Shown: one piece after another, positions 18,033 to 26,292 of the stretch
Layout: each line of letters starts with the position of its first letter
Numbering within the stretch: the stretch's first letter is position 1
Assembly: GCF_003574445.1 (NCBI RefSeq)
Contig: NZ_KZ984559.1
Coordinates: 188,543 to 252,542 of the forward strand
DNA: 64,000 nt
Direction of reading: 5' to 3'
Source: Streptomyces sp. YIM 130001
GTDB taxonomy: Bacteria > Actinomycetota > Actinomycetes > Streptomycetales > Streptomycetaceae
Notes under the pieces: generated by a model
Told to the model about the DNA's origin: nothing
What the model saw: the letters and a program-made list of their open reading frames with translations, nothing else
Database searches by the model: none
Translations under genes and position numbers: made by a program

Positions 18033-18869
18033 TCAGGAGGCGGCCGGCGCCAGGCGACGGGCCAGGAACTCCTCGAACGTCAGGAGCCCCGGGTGCTCGG
18101 CCCGCAGCGCCGGGATGTCCGCCTCGTACCCCTCCTCGGCGAACCACTCGAACATCCGCTCCTCGATCGGCACCGTCACGAGCCGCGTCGGCGTCCCGGT
18201 CACCCGCTCGTAGATCTCCGCCACCTGCGGGAAGGTGAGTTCGTCACCGGCCAGCTCGATCCGGCGCCCCGTGTGGTGCGCGGGGTTCTCGAAGGCGTCG
18301 GCGGCGAAGTGCCCGATGTCGTCGGACGCCACGAACTGCATGGGGCGCTCCGGGTCGACCGGGAGCTCGAGGATCCGCTCGTCCCCGGCCTCGGCATAGT
18401 GCAGCAGGTTGTTCATGAAGAACGCGGGACGCAGGACGGTGGCCGGCAGGCCCAGCGCGCGGATGTGCCGTTCGATCTCGGCCTTCGTCTCGAAGTGGTC
18501 GATCCCGGTGGCCCGTTCGGCACCACCGACCGAGCTGTACACGAGGTGAGGTACGCCGGTCTCCGCGACCGCGTCGGCCACGGCCTTGCCCTGGCGCACC
18601 TCCGCGGCGAGCGTCTCGGGTTCGAACGCCAGCGCCTGGACGCTGAAGACGCCGCTCGCTCCGGTCATCGCCGTACGCAGCGAAGCGGGGTCGTCCAGAT
18701 CGCCGCGGACCAGGATCGCGCCCTGCTCCTTCAGCTCTGCGGCCGCCGGCTTGTCCGGGTCGCGCACCAGCGCGTGCACCGGGCGGCCGCGGGCCAGGAG
18801 TTCGCGGGCGGTGGCGCCGCCCTGGTTGCCCGTGGCGCCGATGACCAGGACGAAACCGGTGTCGTTCAT
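18033..18869 (-). CDS. NmrA-family NAD(P)-binding protein
   Basis: A 278-residue atypical short-chain dehydrogenase of the NmrA/HSCARG group. The N-terminal dinucleotide-binding motif is VIGATGNQGG. VYSSVGGAER marks the degenerate active-site strand, which lacks a canonical YxxxK, so a redox-sensor or quinone-reductase-like role is as likely as catalysis. The ATG at 18869 has a GGAGGGAG upstream; an earlier in-frame start at 18938 is less likely. Monocistronic in appearance. Confidence 0.87.
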   Translation of the reverse strand: MNDTGFVLVIGATGNQGGATARELLARGRPVHALVRDPDKPAAAELKEQGAILVRGDLDDPASLRTAMTGASGVFSVQALAFEPETLAAEVRQGKAVADAVAETGVPHLVYSSVGGAERATGIDHFETKAEIERHIRALGLPATVLRPAFFMNNLLHYAEAGDERILELPVDPERPMQFVASDDIGHFAADAFENPAHHTGRRIELAGDELTFPQVAEIYERVTGTPTRLVTVPIEERMFEWFAEEGYEADIPALRAEHPGLLTFEEFLARRLAPAAS

Positions 18870-18950
18870 GGGAGCACTCCCTCCGTGGGGCGCGGAATTC
18901 GGTACTGCCGCGCCGGGAGTGACAGGTTCGTTCTTCAACCGCGGTTGAGG

Positions 18951-19700
18951 TCAAGCGCTGCCCGGGGACTCCGGGAGTTCGGCGAGAGCCATCAGCGCTT
19001 CGGGGGTCATGTTCTCGGGGATCGGCACCGGTGCGGGCGTACGCAACGGAGGCTGCCAGCCCTGTTCGGCGTCCCAACGTCGTACGACACGGGCAGGCGT
19101 ACCGGCGACCACGCAGTGGTCCGGCACCTCGCCGCGGACGATCGAACCCGCCGCCACCACGACGTTCCGGCCGAGGCGCGACCCGGGCAGCACGACCGCG
19201 TTGGTGCCGATCCAGCAGCCGGGCCCGATGTGCACCGGCTCCATACGCGGCCACTGCTTGCCGACGGGCTGCTCGGGGTCGTCGTAACTGTGGTTGGTCG
19301 AGGTGACATACACGTACGGGCCGAAGTAGCAGTCGTCCCCGACGGTCACGGTGGTGTCCGCGATGATGTGGCTGCCGCGGCCGAGCACCACACCGTTGCC
19401 GAGGGTGAGGATCGGGTCGGGGCCGAGGTCCAGATCGGGCATCAGGCCGGCGGTGAGCGTCACCTGCTCGGCTACGACGCAGTGGTCGCCGAGCTCGATC
19501 CAGGGCTCGCCGAAGACGGTTCCCTGCGGGAAGGCGAGCCGGGTGCCGCGACCGATCGCACGGAACCGCAGCCGGCCGGGCCGCTCGGGCGTCACGGCGC
19601 CCTGCCGCTGCACCCAGCGCCAGGCCGCGTGCACCACACCGCTGGTGGCCCTGCGGCGATGCGCGGCGAGCGATGAGAACGTGTTCCGGTTCTTCGGCAC
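18951..19700 (-). CDS. Left-handed beta-helix acyltransferase (hexapeptide repeat)
   Basis: A 249-residue hexapeptide-repeat O-acyltransferase. Repeats such as IGPGCWIGTNAVVLPGSRLG and VVVAAGSIVRG form the C-terminal helix, ending in the family signature VVAGTPARVVRRW. STNHSYDD supplies the likely catalytic histidine loop of maltose-acetyltransferase/NodL-like enzymes. The start may be the GTG at 19700 (PKNRNTF follows) or an in-frame codon at 19745. The acceptor is unknown. It is divergent from a second left-handed beta-helix gene at 19853. Confidence 0.83.
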   Translation of the reverse strand: MPKNRNTFSSLAAHRRRATSGVVHAAWRWVQRQGAVTPERPGRLRFRAIGRGTRLAFPQGTVFGEPWIELGDHCVVAEQVTLTAGLMPDLDLGPDPILTLGNGVVLGRGSHIIADTTVTVGDDCYFGPYVYVTSTNHSYDDPEQPVGKQWPRMEPVHIGPGCWIGTNAVVLPGSRLGRNVVVAAGSIVRGEVPDHCVVAGTPARVVRRWDAEQGWQPPLRTPAPVPIPENMTPEALMALAELPESPGSA

Positions 19701-19852
19701 GTGCCCACCGTACTCAGCGGTACTGACGTCGGAACCGGCTCTCACCTGTGATCTTCACCCCACCGCTGCACCGGCGCCGCGGGCCGTCGCCTACGGTTCC
19801 GGGTGAGCGCGACGGCCCGGTCGACCGCCATGAGCAGGAGCAGGAGCAGGAC

Positions 19853-20383
19853 ATGGGACACGAAGCACTGATCGCCCCGGTGGGCGGCAAGACCCCCGAG
19901 GTGCACCCGGAAGCCTTCGCGGCCCCGACCTCCGTCGTACTCGGCGAGGTGACCCTCGAGGCGGGATCCAGCGTCTGGTACCAGGCCGTGCTGCGCGGCG
20001 ACGGCGGGCCGATCGTGCTCGGGGCGGACAGCAACATCCAGGACAACTGCACCCTGCACGTCGACCTCGGCTTCCCGCTGACGGTCGGCGAGCGGGTGTC
20101 GGTGGGGCACAACGCCACCTTGCACGGCTGCACCGTGGAGGACGACTGCCTGGTCGGTATGGGCGCGACAGTGCTCAACGGGGCGGTGATCGGGGCGGGT
20201 TCGCTGGTGGCGGCCCAGGCACTCGTACCGCAGGGCATGCAGGTGCCGCCGGGTTCGCTGGTCGCCGGGGTGCCGGCCAAGGTGCGGCGCCCGCTGACCG
20301 AGGAGGAGCGCGCGGGCCTCGAGCTCAACGCCGAGGTGTACTGCGAGCTGGCGAAGACGCACCGCGCGGCGCACGAGGACTGA
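19853..20383 (+). CDS. Gamma-carbonic anhydrase family protein
   Basis: A 176-residue left-handed beta-helix protein of the gamma-carbonic anhydrase (YrdA/PaaY) family, expected to form a trimer with metal at subunit interfaces. The three metal-ligand histidines are visible as His69 (CTLHVD), His86 (VGHNA) and His91 (TLHGC). Many YrdA-type members lack measurable anhydrase activity, so the reaction is uncertain. The ATG at 19853 follows a GAGCAGGAGCAGGAG tract that can serve as the ribosome binding site. Confidence 0.87.
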   Translation: MGHEALIAPVGGKTPEVHPEAFAAPTSVVLGEVTLEAGSSVWYQAVLRGDGGPIVLGADSNIQDNCTLHVDLGFPLTVGERVSVGHNATLHGCTVEDDCLVGMGATVLNGAVIGAGSLVAAQALVPQGMQVPPGSLVAGVPAKVRRPLTEEERAGLELNAEVYCELAKTHRAAHED

Positions 20384-20418
20384 CCTCGACGGCGCGGCGG
20401 GTGCGTGCCGGGTCGAGT

Positions 20419-22914
20419 TCACCCCCGCGGCTCGACCCGCACCTGCCCCCACAGACGCAGGTCTTCGGCGGAGGCGCCGACGCGGACGGTGCGCAGGCCG
20501 GTGCCGAGCACCCAGTCGTGCCGTGCCGGATCCCAGGAGGACAGCGAGCGCCGGGACACGCGTACCGCGACCCGGCGCCGCTCCCCCGCGTCGAGGGTGA
20601 GCCTGCGGTAGCCGGCGAGCGCGGTCTCCGCCTGGTCGAGCCGGAGGCCGGGCGCCGGGCCGAGGTACACCTGCGCCACCGTGACGCCTTGCCTGGCGCC
20701 GGTGTTGCGCACCGTGAAGGTCACGTCGACCCCGCCGTCGGCGGCCCGCACATCGAGATCCTCGTAGGCGAACGCGGTGTACGACAGGCCGTGACCGAAG
20801 GGGAAGAGCGCGCGCAGTCCGCGTGCCGCGTACCAGCGGTAGCCGACGTGGATGCCCTCGGTGTACTCCTCCCGCCCGTCGACCCCGGGATAGCGGCGTG
20901 GGTCACCGGCCGTCGGATGGGTGCGCTCGTCCACCGGGAAGCTCTGGGTGAGCCGGCCACCGGGGTCGGTGTCGCCGAACAGGACGGCTGCCGTGGCGGC
21001 GGCGCCCTCCTGGCCCGGGTAGTACATCTGCAGCACCGCGCCGGTGTGCCGCAGCCAGGGCATCGAGACGGCCGACGAGGTGTTGAGGACCACCGTGGTA
21101 CGGGAGTTGACCGCGGTGACGGCCTCGATGAGGGCCTCCTGGTGGCCGGGGAGTGCGAGGCTCGTGCGGTCCTGGCCCTCGGTGGCGTCCTCGTAGGCGA
21201 AGAGGACCACGGAGTCGGCGGCGCGCGCGACCTCGACCGCCGCCGCCACGTCCTCGGCGCGGGTGGCACCGGTGATGTGCCGCAGCCGGAACTTCTGGCC
21301 CTCCTCGCCGCCCTTCGCCGTGATCCTCAACCGGTGCTCGCCTGCGGTGAGTCGCAGGGTGGCACGCCGGACACCGAGGCCGTCCGGCGCGGTGCTGACG
21401 AGACCGCCGGCGAAGTACTCGGCGGTGCCGCGCCGGACGGGGTACAGCTCGCGGTCCCCGAGGTGCACCACCGGCCGGTCCTCCCCGGTGTAGTGCAGGA
21501 CGAGGGTCCACTCGTCGTCCTCGGCGACCCGCAGGGTGCCGTCGTAGCGCCACTCCTCGCCGGCCGCCACGCCCTGGCCCTCGGCGTCCAGACCGCGGGT
21601 GAGTGCGCCGCCGGGCAGAGCCCGGCCGAAGACGTCCTCGCCGAGCGCGTAGCGGACCCGTGCGTCGTCACCCGCGCGCTTCCTGATCGCGTCGAGCGGG
21701 CTCGTCGCGCGGTCGGGCACCACGTGGGCGCTGCCGCCGCCGCTGACGAAGGGCACCTGGCCGGTGGGGCCGACCACGGCCACGCTCCGGTCCGCCGCGT
21801 CCGTGAGAGGGAGTGTCCCCTCCTCGTTCCGCAGCAGGGTGGCCCCCGCCTTCGCCACCTCGAGGGCGATCCGCGCACCGGCCTGAGCGTCGCGCTCGGG
21901 CCGTGCGGGGCCGTCCGCGTCGAGCAGCCCGAAGCGGTCCAGTACGCCGAGGAGCCTGCGCACCGAACGGTCGACCTCGGACTGCGGCACGTCGCCGCCG
22001 CGTACGGCCTTGGCGAGAGGCGCTCCGAACCGGGTGCCGGCCGGCATCTCCATGTCGAGGCCCGCAGCGATGGACGGGGCCGTGCTGCGCGCCGCGTCCC
22101 AGTCCGTCATCACCCATCCCCCGAAGTTCCAGCGCCGCCGCAGGACGGTGCCGAGCAGTTGTTCGCTCTCGCTCGCGAAGCGCCCGTTGACCTTGTTGTA
22201 CGCCGCCATGACCGCGCCGCAGCCGGCCGCCACCGCGGCCTCGAACCCGCGCAACTCCGTTTCGTGCAGCGTCTGTTCGTCGATCCGCACATCGACGGAC
22301 ATCCGGTCCTTCTCCTGGTTGTTCCCGGCGAAGTGCTTGACGGTGGCGATGAGCCCTTCGCCCTGGATGCCGCGGATCTCCTCGGCGACCAGGTCGGCGG
22401 CGAGCAACGGGTCCTCGCCGAACGTCTCGAAGTTGCGCCCGGCGTACGGGGTGCGGATCAGGTTGACCATCGGCGAGAGCAGCACGTCCTGACCGAGCGC
22501 ACGACCCTCACGCCCGATCACCCGTCCGTAGGCCCGCGCGAGCGACGGGTCGAAGGCGGCGGCGAGCAGGATCGGTGCGGGCAGCGCGGTGGCGTGGGCC
22601 TTGACCCGTACGCCGGCGGGGCCGTCGGCGAGGCGCAGCGGCGGGATCCCGAGGCGCGGCACACCGGGGATGTAGCCGGCCTGTCCGAGGCCGTCGGGGT
22701 CCTCGGTGCCGTGCAGCAGGGCGACCTTCTCATCGAGTGTGAGGCGACCGATCAGGGCCTCGACGCGGGGCAGGGGGCGGGGGCCGGCTCGCCGTCGGAC
22801 GGCGGGCCGCCCGGGCAGTGCGTACGCGGGGCCGCCGGTCACGGCCGCCGCGGCGACCAGGGCGCAGCTGCCGAGCAGGCGCAGCGCGGACCGCCGGGAC
22901 ACGGTGTCGGACAT
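20419..22914 (-). CDS. Tat-exported GH3 beta-glucosidase with PA14 insert
   Basis: An 831-residue family 3 glycoside hydrolase. The N-terminus SRRSALRLLG followed by a hydrophobic Ala-rich stretch is a twin-arginine signal. The TIM-barrel domain contains KHFAGN (Lys193, His194) and the nucleophile Asp271 in VMTDWD. A PA14-like module is inserted at about residues 420-540, as in several beta-glucosidases. The alpha/beta sandwich and a C-terminal fibronectin-III-like domain follow. It releases glucose or related sugars from oligosaccharides outside the membrane. Monocistronic. Confidence 0.91.
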   Translation of the reverse strand: MSDTVSRRSALRLLGSCALVAAAAVTGGPAYALPGRPAVRRRAGPRPLPRVEALIGRLTLDEKVALLHGTEDPDGLGQAGYIPGVPRLGIPPLRLADGPAGVRVKAHATALPAPILLAAAFDPSLARAYGRVIGREGRALGQDVLLSPMVNLIRTPYAGRNFETFGEDPLLAADLVAEEIRGIQGEGLIATVKHFAGNNQEKDRMSVDVRIDEQTLHETELRGFEAAVAAGCGAVMAAYNKVNGRFASESEQLLGTVLRRRWNFGGWVMTDWDAARSTAPSIAAGLDMEMPAGTRFGAPLAKAVRGGDVPQSEVDRSVRRLLGVLDRFGLLDADGPARPERDAQAGARIALEVAKAGATLLRNEEGTLPLTDAADRSVAVVGPTGQVPFVSGGGSAHVVPDRATSPLDAIRKRAGDDARVRYALGEDVFGRALPGGALTRGLDAEGQGVAAGEEWRYDGTLRVAEDDEWTLVLHYTGEDRPVVHLGDRELYPVRRGTAEYFAGGLVSTAPDGLGVRRATLRLTAGEHRLRITAKGGEEGQKFRLRHITGATRAEDVAAAVEVARAADSVVLFAYEDATEGQDRTSLALPGHQEALIEAVTAVNSRTTVVLNTSSAVSMPWLRHTGAVLQMYYPGQEGAAATAAVLFGDTDPGGRLTQSFPVDERTHPTAGDPRRYPGVDGREEYTEGIHVGYRWYAARGLRALFPFGHGLSYTAFAYEDLDVRAADGGVDVTFTVRNTGARQGVTVAQVYLGPAPGLRLDQAETALAGYRRLTLDAGERRRVAVRVSRRSLSSWDPARHDWVLGTGLRTVRVGASAEDLRLWGQVRVEPRG

Positions 22915-23176
22915 GGACCGTCACTCCTCGATGTGCGCGGGCATCGGCGCGGGCCGGGACTGCGGCCCACGACGCACTATGCGACATAAGGGGCATGACG
23001 GACCGTCGGACACCGCGGGCGCGGGGCCAGGACGACGCGTCTGGCCCCGCGGCGCCACGCGAGCGGCGGGTGCGCCCGGCCGGATCGCGGGGCTCAGGGC
23101 CGGGTACACCCGCCGCGGCGGCACGGGGTGCCGACCCGGCCATCGAGGGGAGCGGCACTCGCCGCCCGGATCGGTC

Positions 23177-23222
23177 GTGGCGCCGACTCAGCGGTTTCGG
23201 CCGTGGCGCCGGTTCAGCGGTT
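23177..23222. repeat. Imperfect 20-bp direct repeat
   Basis: GTGGCGCCGACTCAGCGGTT (23177-23196) and GTGGCGCCGGTTCAGCGGTT (23203-23222) differ at two positions, with a 26-bp period. The second copy covers the stop codon of the thioesterase-like gene. Nothing else recognisable lies between 22915 and 23213. Confidence 0.55.
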
Positions 23223-23666
23223 GGGGCGCAGGGTCCAGACGACCGTCATCTCACTGGTGACGGCGCCGTCCTCGCGCTGGACGGAGACGGCGACCGGGAA
23301 CTCGGGGCGCTCGCCCGCGTCGAGCTCGGCGACGACGTCGGCCACCGGGCGCCCCAGAGTGGCGGTGGCGGTGACCGGCCCCATGGCCAGTTTCTTGAAC
23401 GCGATGTCGGCCGTCACGGGAAGCGGCACGGCGCGCGAGAGCTGGTCACCGAAGGCGGCCAGGACGACAGCGCCACTGGCCGACTCCCCGAGGGTGAACA
23501 TCGCACCGGCGTGCGGGCCACCGACGTGATTGCGGTAGTCCGGCTCGTCCGGCAGGTGCACCACCGCACGTTCGGGGGTGACCTCGCCGTAGGACAGCCC
23601 CAGGGTCTTCACCATCGGCACCGTGGCGGACAGCATCTCGCCGATCGACATCTCATCAGTACTCAT
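23214..23666 (-). CDS. DUF4442 hotdog-fold putative thioesterase
   Basis: A 150-residue single hotdog-domain protein of the DUF4442/PaaI-like group. HVGGPHAGAMFTLGESASG corresponds to the central hotdog helix and its preceding loop. PVTADIAFKKLAMGPVTATA gives the long strand of the sheet. Such proteins are often acyl-CoA thioesterases, but this group lacks a demonstrated general substrate. ATG at 23666. The gene stands alone. Confidence 0.8.
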   Translation of the reverse strand: MSTDEMSIGEMLSATVPMVKTLGLSYGEVTPERAVVHLPDEPDYRNHVGGPHAGAMFTLGESASGAVVLAAFGDQLSRAVPLPVTADIAFKKLAMGPVTATATLGRPVADVVAELDAGERPEFPVAVSVQREDGAVTSEMTVVWTLRPNR

Positions 23667-23746
23667 GAGGTGATGTTACTCGCTGGTATCCGCCCCCGAC
23701 CAGCCTTTCCCTGGAGACGAACTCGCCCCCTTTGTCCGGCCGTACG

Positions 23747-23783
23747 GCATCAGCACGGTCACAGTCGCATCAGCACGGTCACA
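23747..23783. repeat. Two 17-bp direct repeats before the anchored-protein gene
   Basis: GCATCAGCACGGTCACA occurs at 23747-23763 and again at 23767-23783, a period of 20 bp, or about two helical turns. This places both copies on the same face of the DNA 55-91 bp upstream of the ATG at 23838. It may be a tandem activator or repressor site. Confidence 0.6.
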
Positions 23784-23837
23784 TTGAGGGGGGCGGCCGT
23801 GGCACACCGCGGCGGGCGCCGTCTATCGTTAACCGCC

Positions 23838-24884
23838 ATGTGGCCAGGACAGCAGCCGCCCGGGGGCGAGCAGAACCCGCAGGACCAGAGTCAGAACCCC
23901 TATCAGCAGCCGGGGTATCAGACACCGAACCCGTACCAGCAGCCGGGGTACCACACTCCGAACCCGTACCAGCAGCAAACGCAGCCGGGCGGCGCTCCGC
24001 AGTGGAACACCCCGGCCCCGCTCGGCGCGCCGGAACCGCCGCCGGGGAACGACCGCAAGAAGACCACGGTGATCGCGATCGTCGCGGCGACCGCCGTCGT
24101 GATCGCGGCCGGCGTCACGGGATTCTTCGTGCTCGGCGGGGACGACAAGGACGACAAGAAGAAGGACGAGGCGAAGGGCGGCGGCGACAAGTCGTCCTCC
24201 GCACCGAAGACCCCGAAGCCGACCCAGACGGAGGAGGGAAACCCGCGGGACGGCAGCGGCGGCGAGAAGGCGACGGTGCCGGGATGGAAGACCGTGGTCA
24301 ACCCGAAGTGGGGCACCGCCTTCGACGTACCGGCCGAGTGGAGCGTCATGTCGCCCGGCACCTCGATCGGCTTCGAGGACCCGGACAGCAAGGACATGAA
24401 GCCGCTGATCACCATGTCGGCGCCCGCCGAGTACAAGGGCGAATGGTGCACGGAGGACGACGACAAGGACGGCGAGGAGGACCACACGAGGCTCGCCGCG
24501 GCCGGCACCAAGGGTGCGAACGGCGCCAAGAACGAGGACGAGGTGGCCGTCAACTCGGTGCCCTGGTGGGTCTTCGGTGGCTACACCCAGCCCGACAAGA
24601 AGAGCCTCACCGTCCCGAAGCTCGGCAAGGCCAAGGCCTACACGACGAAGGCCGGCATCAAGGGCAAGTACGCCTGGTCGCGCTCCACGAACTCGCCGCA
24701 GATCGGTAAGTCGAAGTGCGCCACGGACGGCAAGGCGATCTCGTTCGGCTTCAAGAACGCCAAGGGTGACTTCGTGTCCTGGCACTTCTACGGCGCCAAG
24801 GGCGTCAAGGAAGAGGTCAAGGAAGAGACGATCATGAAGATCCTCTCCACGCTGCGCCTCGCCAAGGACGCCCCGACGGGCTGA
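23838..24884 (+). CDS. Membrane-anchored protein with Q/P/Y-rich N-terminus
   Basis: A 348-residue protein with no recognised catalytic domain. The cytoplasmic N-terminus (about 70 residues) is built on NPYQQPGY-type repeats. One transmembrane segment, TVIAIVAATAVVIAAGVTGF, follows, then a Lys/Asp-rich linker and an extracellular domain of about 230 residues (VVNPKWGTAFDVPAEWSV). This architecture is common in Streptomyces, where such N-termini occur on many membrane and cell-envelope proteins. There is no Shine-Dalgarno; a TATCGT element about 9 nt before the ATG suggests a leaderless mRNA. Confidence 0.82.
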   Translation: MWPGQQPPGGEQNPQDQSQNPYQQPGYQTPNPYQQPGYHTPNPYQQQTQPGGAPQWNTPAPLGAPEPPPGNDRKKTTVIAIVAATAVVIAAGVTGFFVLGGDDKDDKKKDEAKGGGDKSSSAPKTPKPTQTEEGNPRDGSGGEKATVPGWKTVVNPKWGTAFDVPAEWSVMSPGTSIGFEDPDSKDMKPLITMSAPAEYKGEWCTEDDDKDGEEDHTRLAAAGTKGANGAKNEDEVAVNSVPWWVFGGYTQPDKKSLTVPKLGKAKAYTTKAGIKGKYAWSRSTNSPQIGKSKCATDGKAISFGFKNAKGDFVSWHFYGAKGVKEEVKEETIMKILSTLRLAKDAPTG

Positions 24885-24916
24885 CACCACCCCTGCGGAC
24901 ACCGCCGCCACACCGA

Positions 24917-24943
24917 GGGCCGCCCCGGACACCGGGGCGGCCC
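24917..24943. terminator. Perfect 12-bp hairpin terminator
   Basis: GGGCCGCCCCGG and CCGGGGCGGCCC flank a 3-nt loop, 33 bp after the stop of the anchored-protein gene. It also faces the convergent gene ending at 25035. Confidence 0.8.
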
Positions 24944-25034
24944 TTGGCGCGACTCGGGCGATCCGAGCTCGGCCTGTCCCGGCACCCACGACGCAGCGTC
25001 CTCGGTCGACGCTCCGTCAAGTCGCCGCAGTGGC

Positions 25035-25889
25035 TCAGGAGATGGTGAACGAACCGTCCGGAGGTACCGGGGACGCGACCGCGTGGTCGTCGAGTACGAC
25101 CGGCGCCGAGCCGGTCAACCGGCGTAGAGCGGGGCCGTGTTCGACGCGGGCCGGGAAGGCGTCGGCGGCGGTGCGGCGAGTGAGGGCGGCGATGGGGAGT
25201 TCACGGTCGGAGGCGATCAGTACCGCGTTGCCGAACCGCCGGCCGCGCAGGACCGCCGGCTCGGCAATGACCGCCAGGTGCTCGAAGACCGCCCCGAACG
25301 TGGCCAGTTGGGAGCCCAGGAACGCGAAGGGCGCACCGTCGGCCAGATTCGCCGCGTAGACACCGCCGGGCCGCAGCACCCGCGCCGCCTCCCGGGCGTA
25401 CGTGAGGGACGTGAGGTGGGCCGGCACCCGGGAGCCGCCGAACACGTCCGCCACGATCACCTCCGCGCCGGCGGCGGGCGCCGCCGTCAGCCATTCGCGC
25501 GCATCGGTGGCGTGCGTGCGGACGCCGGATCCGGGTGGCAGCGGGAGGTGCTCGGCGATCAGCGAGAGCAGCCCGCCGTCCGCCTCCACCACGTCCTGGC
25601 GCGAGCCGGGCCGAGTGACGCAGACATAACGCGGCAGGGTGAGCGCTCCGCCGCCGAGGTGCACCACGTCGAGGGGCAGACCCTCGACGGCCACCGTGTC
25701 CAGCACGTGCCCGAGCCTTCGCGCGTACTCGAACTCGAGATACGTCGGCTCGTCCAGGTCCACGTACGACTGCGGCGCACCGTCCACCGTGAGCAGCCAC
25801 GCACGGTCCCGGTCCACGTCCGGCATCAGCTTGGCGTCTCCGTGGTCCACGGTGCACGACACAGGTCTCGGCTCTTCCACGGGTGCCAT
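25035..25889 (-). CDS. Spermidine-synthase-like protein
   Basis: A 284-residue protein with the Rossmann methyltransferase-like fold of polyamine aminopropyltransferases. VVHLGGGALTLPRYV is the cofactor-binding strand-loop, DVVEADGGLLSL the acidic second strand, and VIVADVFGGSRVPAHLTS the position of the catalytic aspartate region. The N-terminal tetramerisation strand domain of true SpeE is short here. Many actinobacterial homologues annotated as spermidine synthase are of unknown activity. The ATG at 25889 is the likely start. No polyamine gene is adjacent. Confidence 0.8.
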   Translation of the reverse strand: MAPVEEPRPVSCTVDHGDAKLMPDVDRDRAWLLTVDGAPQSYVDLDEPTYLEFEYARRLGHVLDTVAVEGLPLDVVHLGGGALTLPRYVCVTRPGSRQDVVEADGGLLSLIAEHLPLPPGSGVRTHATDAREWLTAAPAAGAEVIVADVFGGSRVPAHLTSLTYAREAARVLRPGGVYAANLADGAPFAFLGSQLATFGAVFEHLAVIAEPAVLRGRRFGNAVLIASDRELPIAALTRRTAADAFPARVEHGPALRRLTGSAPVVLDDHAVASPVPPDGSFTIS

Positions 25890-25964
25890 TGTGCCGCGCG
25901 GGCGGGGCCCGTGACCCGACGGTCGGCGCCCGGCCGTCGAGATCCCGCAGGAAGCGCCGCGTCC

Positions 25965-26207
25965 ATGTCGGATTCCCGTACCGCGAGGGTGACCGGCCGG
26001 CGCACGGGCGGACATGCCGCCCACGCGGGCGCGGTGACCGGACGTACCGATCTGGTGGTCTCGGTGCTCTGTCGCGGCGCCGAGGACCTGTACACCTTCG
26101 TCAGCGGCGGACTGGGCCGACTCGAAGGCGTCCGCACCGCGGAGACCGCGGTGCCCCTGCGTCGGCTGAAGAGCCTGACCAACGAACCGGCCCCGCCCCG
26201 GCCTTGA
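25965..26207 (+). pseudogene. Lrp/AsnC regulator remnant (C-terminal domain only)
   Basis: An 80-codon open frame whose centre, TGRTDLVVSVLCRGAEDLYT through GLGRLEGVRTAETAVPLRRL, reads as the RAM ligand domain of an Lrp/AsnC regulator. Normal members have about 150 residues or more, with an N-terminal helix-turn-helix; here the sequence upstream is unrelated or antisense to the neighbouring gene. It is therefore a truncated remnant, unless expressed as a stand-alone RAM protein. No clear ribosome binding site is seen. Confidence 0.6.
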
Positions 26208-26292
26208 CCGAGACGGCCGGGGGCACCTGAACGCGACGATGCCCGGCTCGCGTACGACGTACGCGAACCGGGCACCCGTCGGACGGGGCGTC

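Noticed and set aside
19853..20383. Gamma-carbonic anhydrase with assured enzyme activity
   Set aside because: All three histidines are present, but many YrdA-like proteins with them are inactive, so only the family is claimed.
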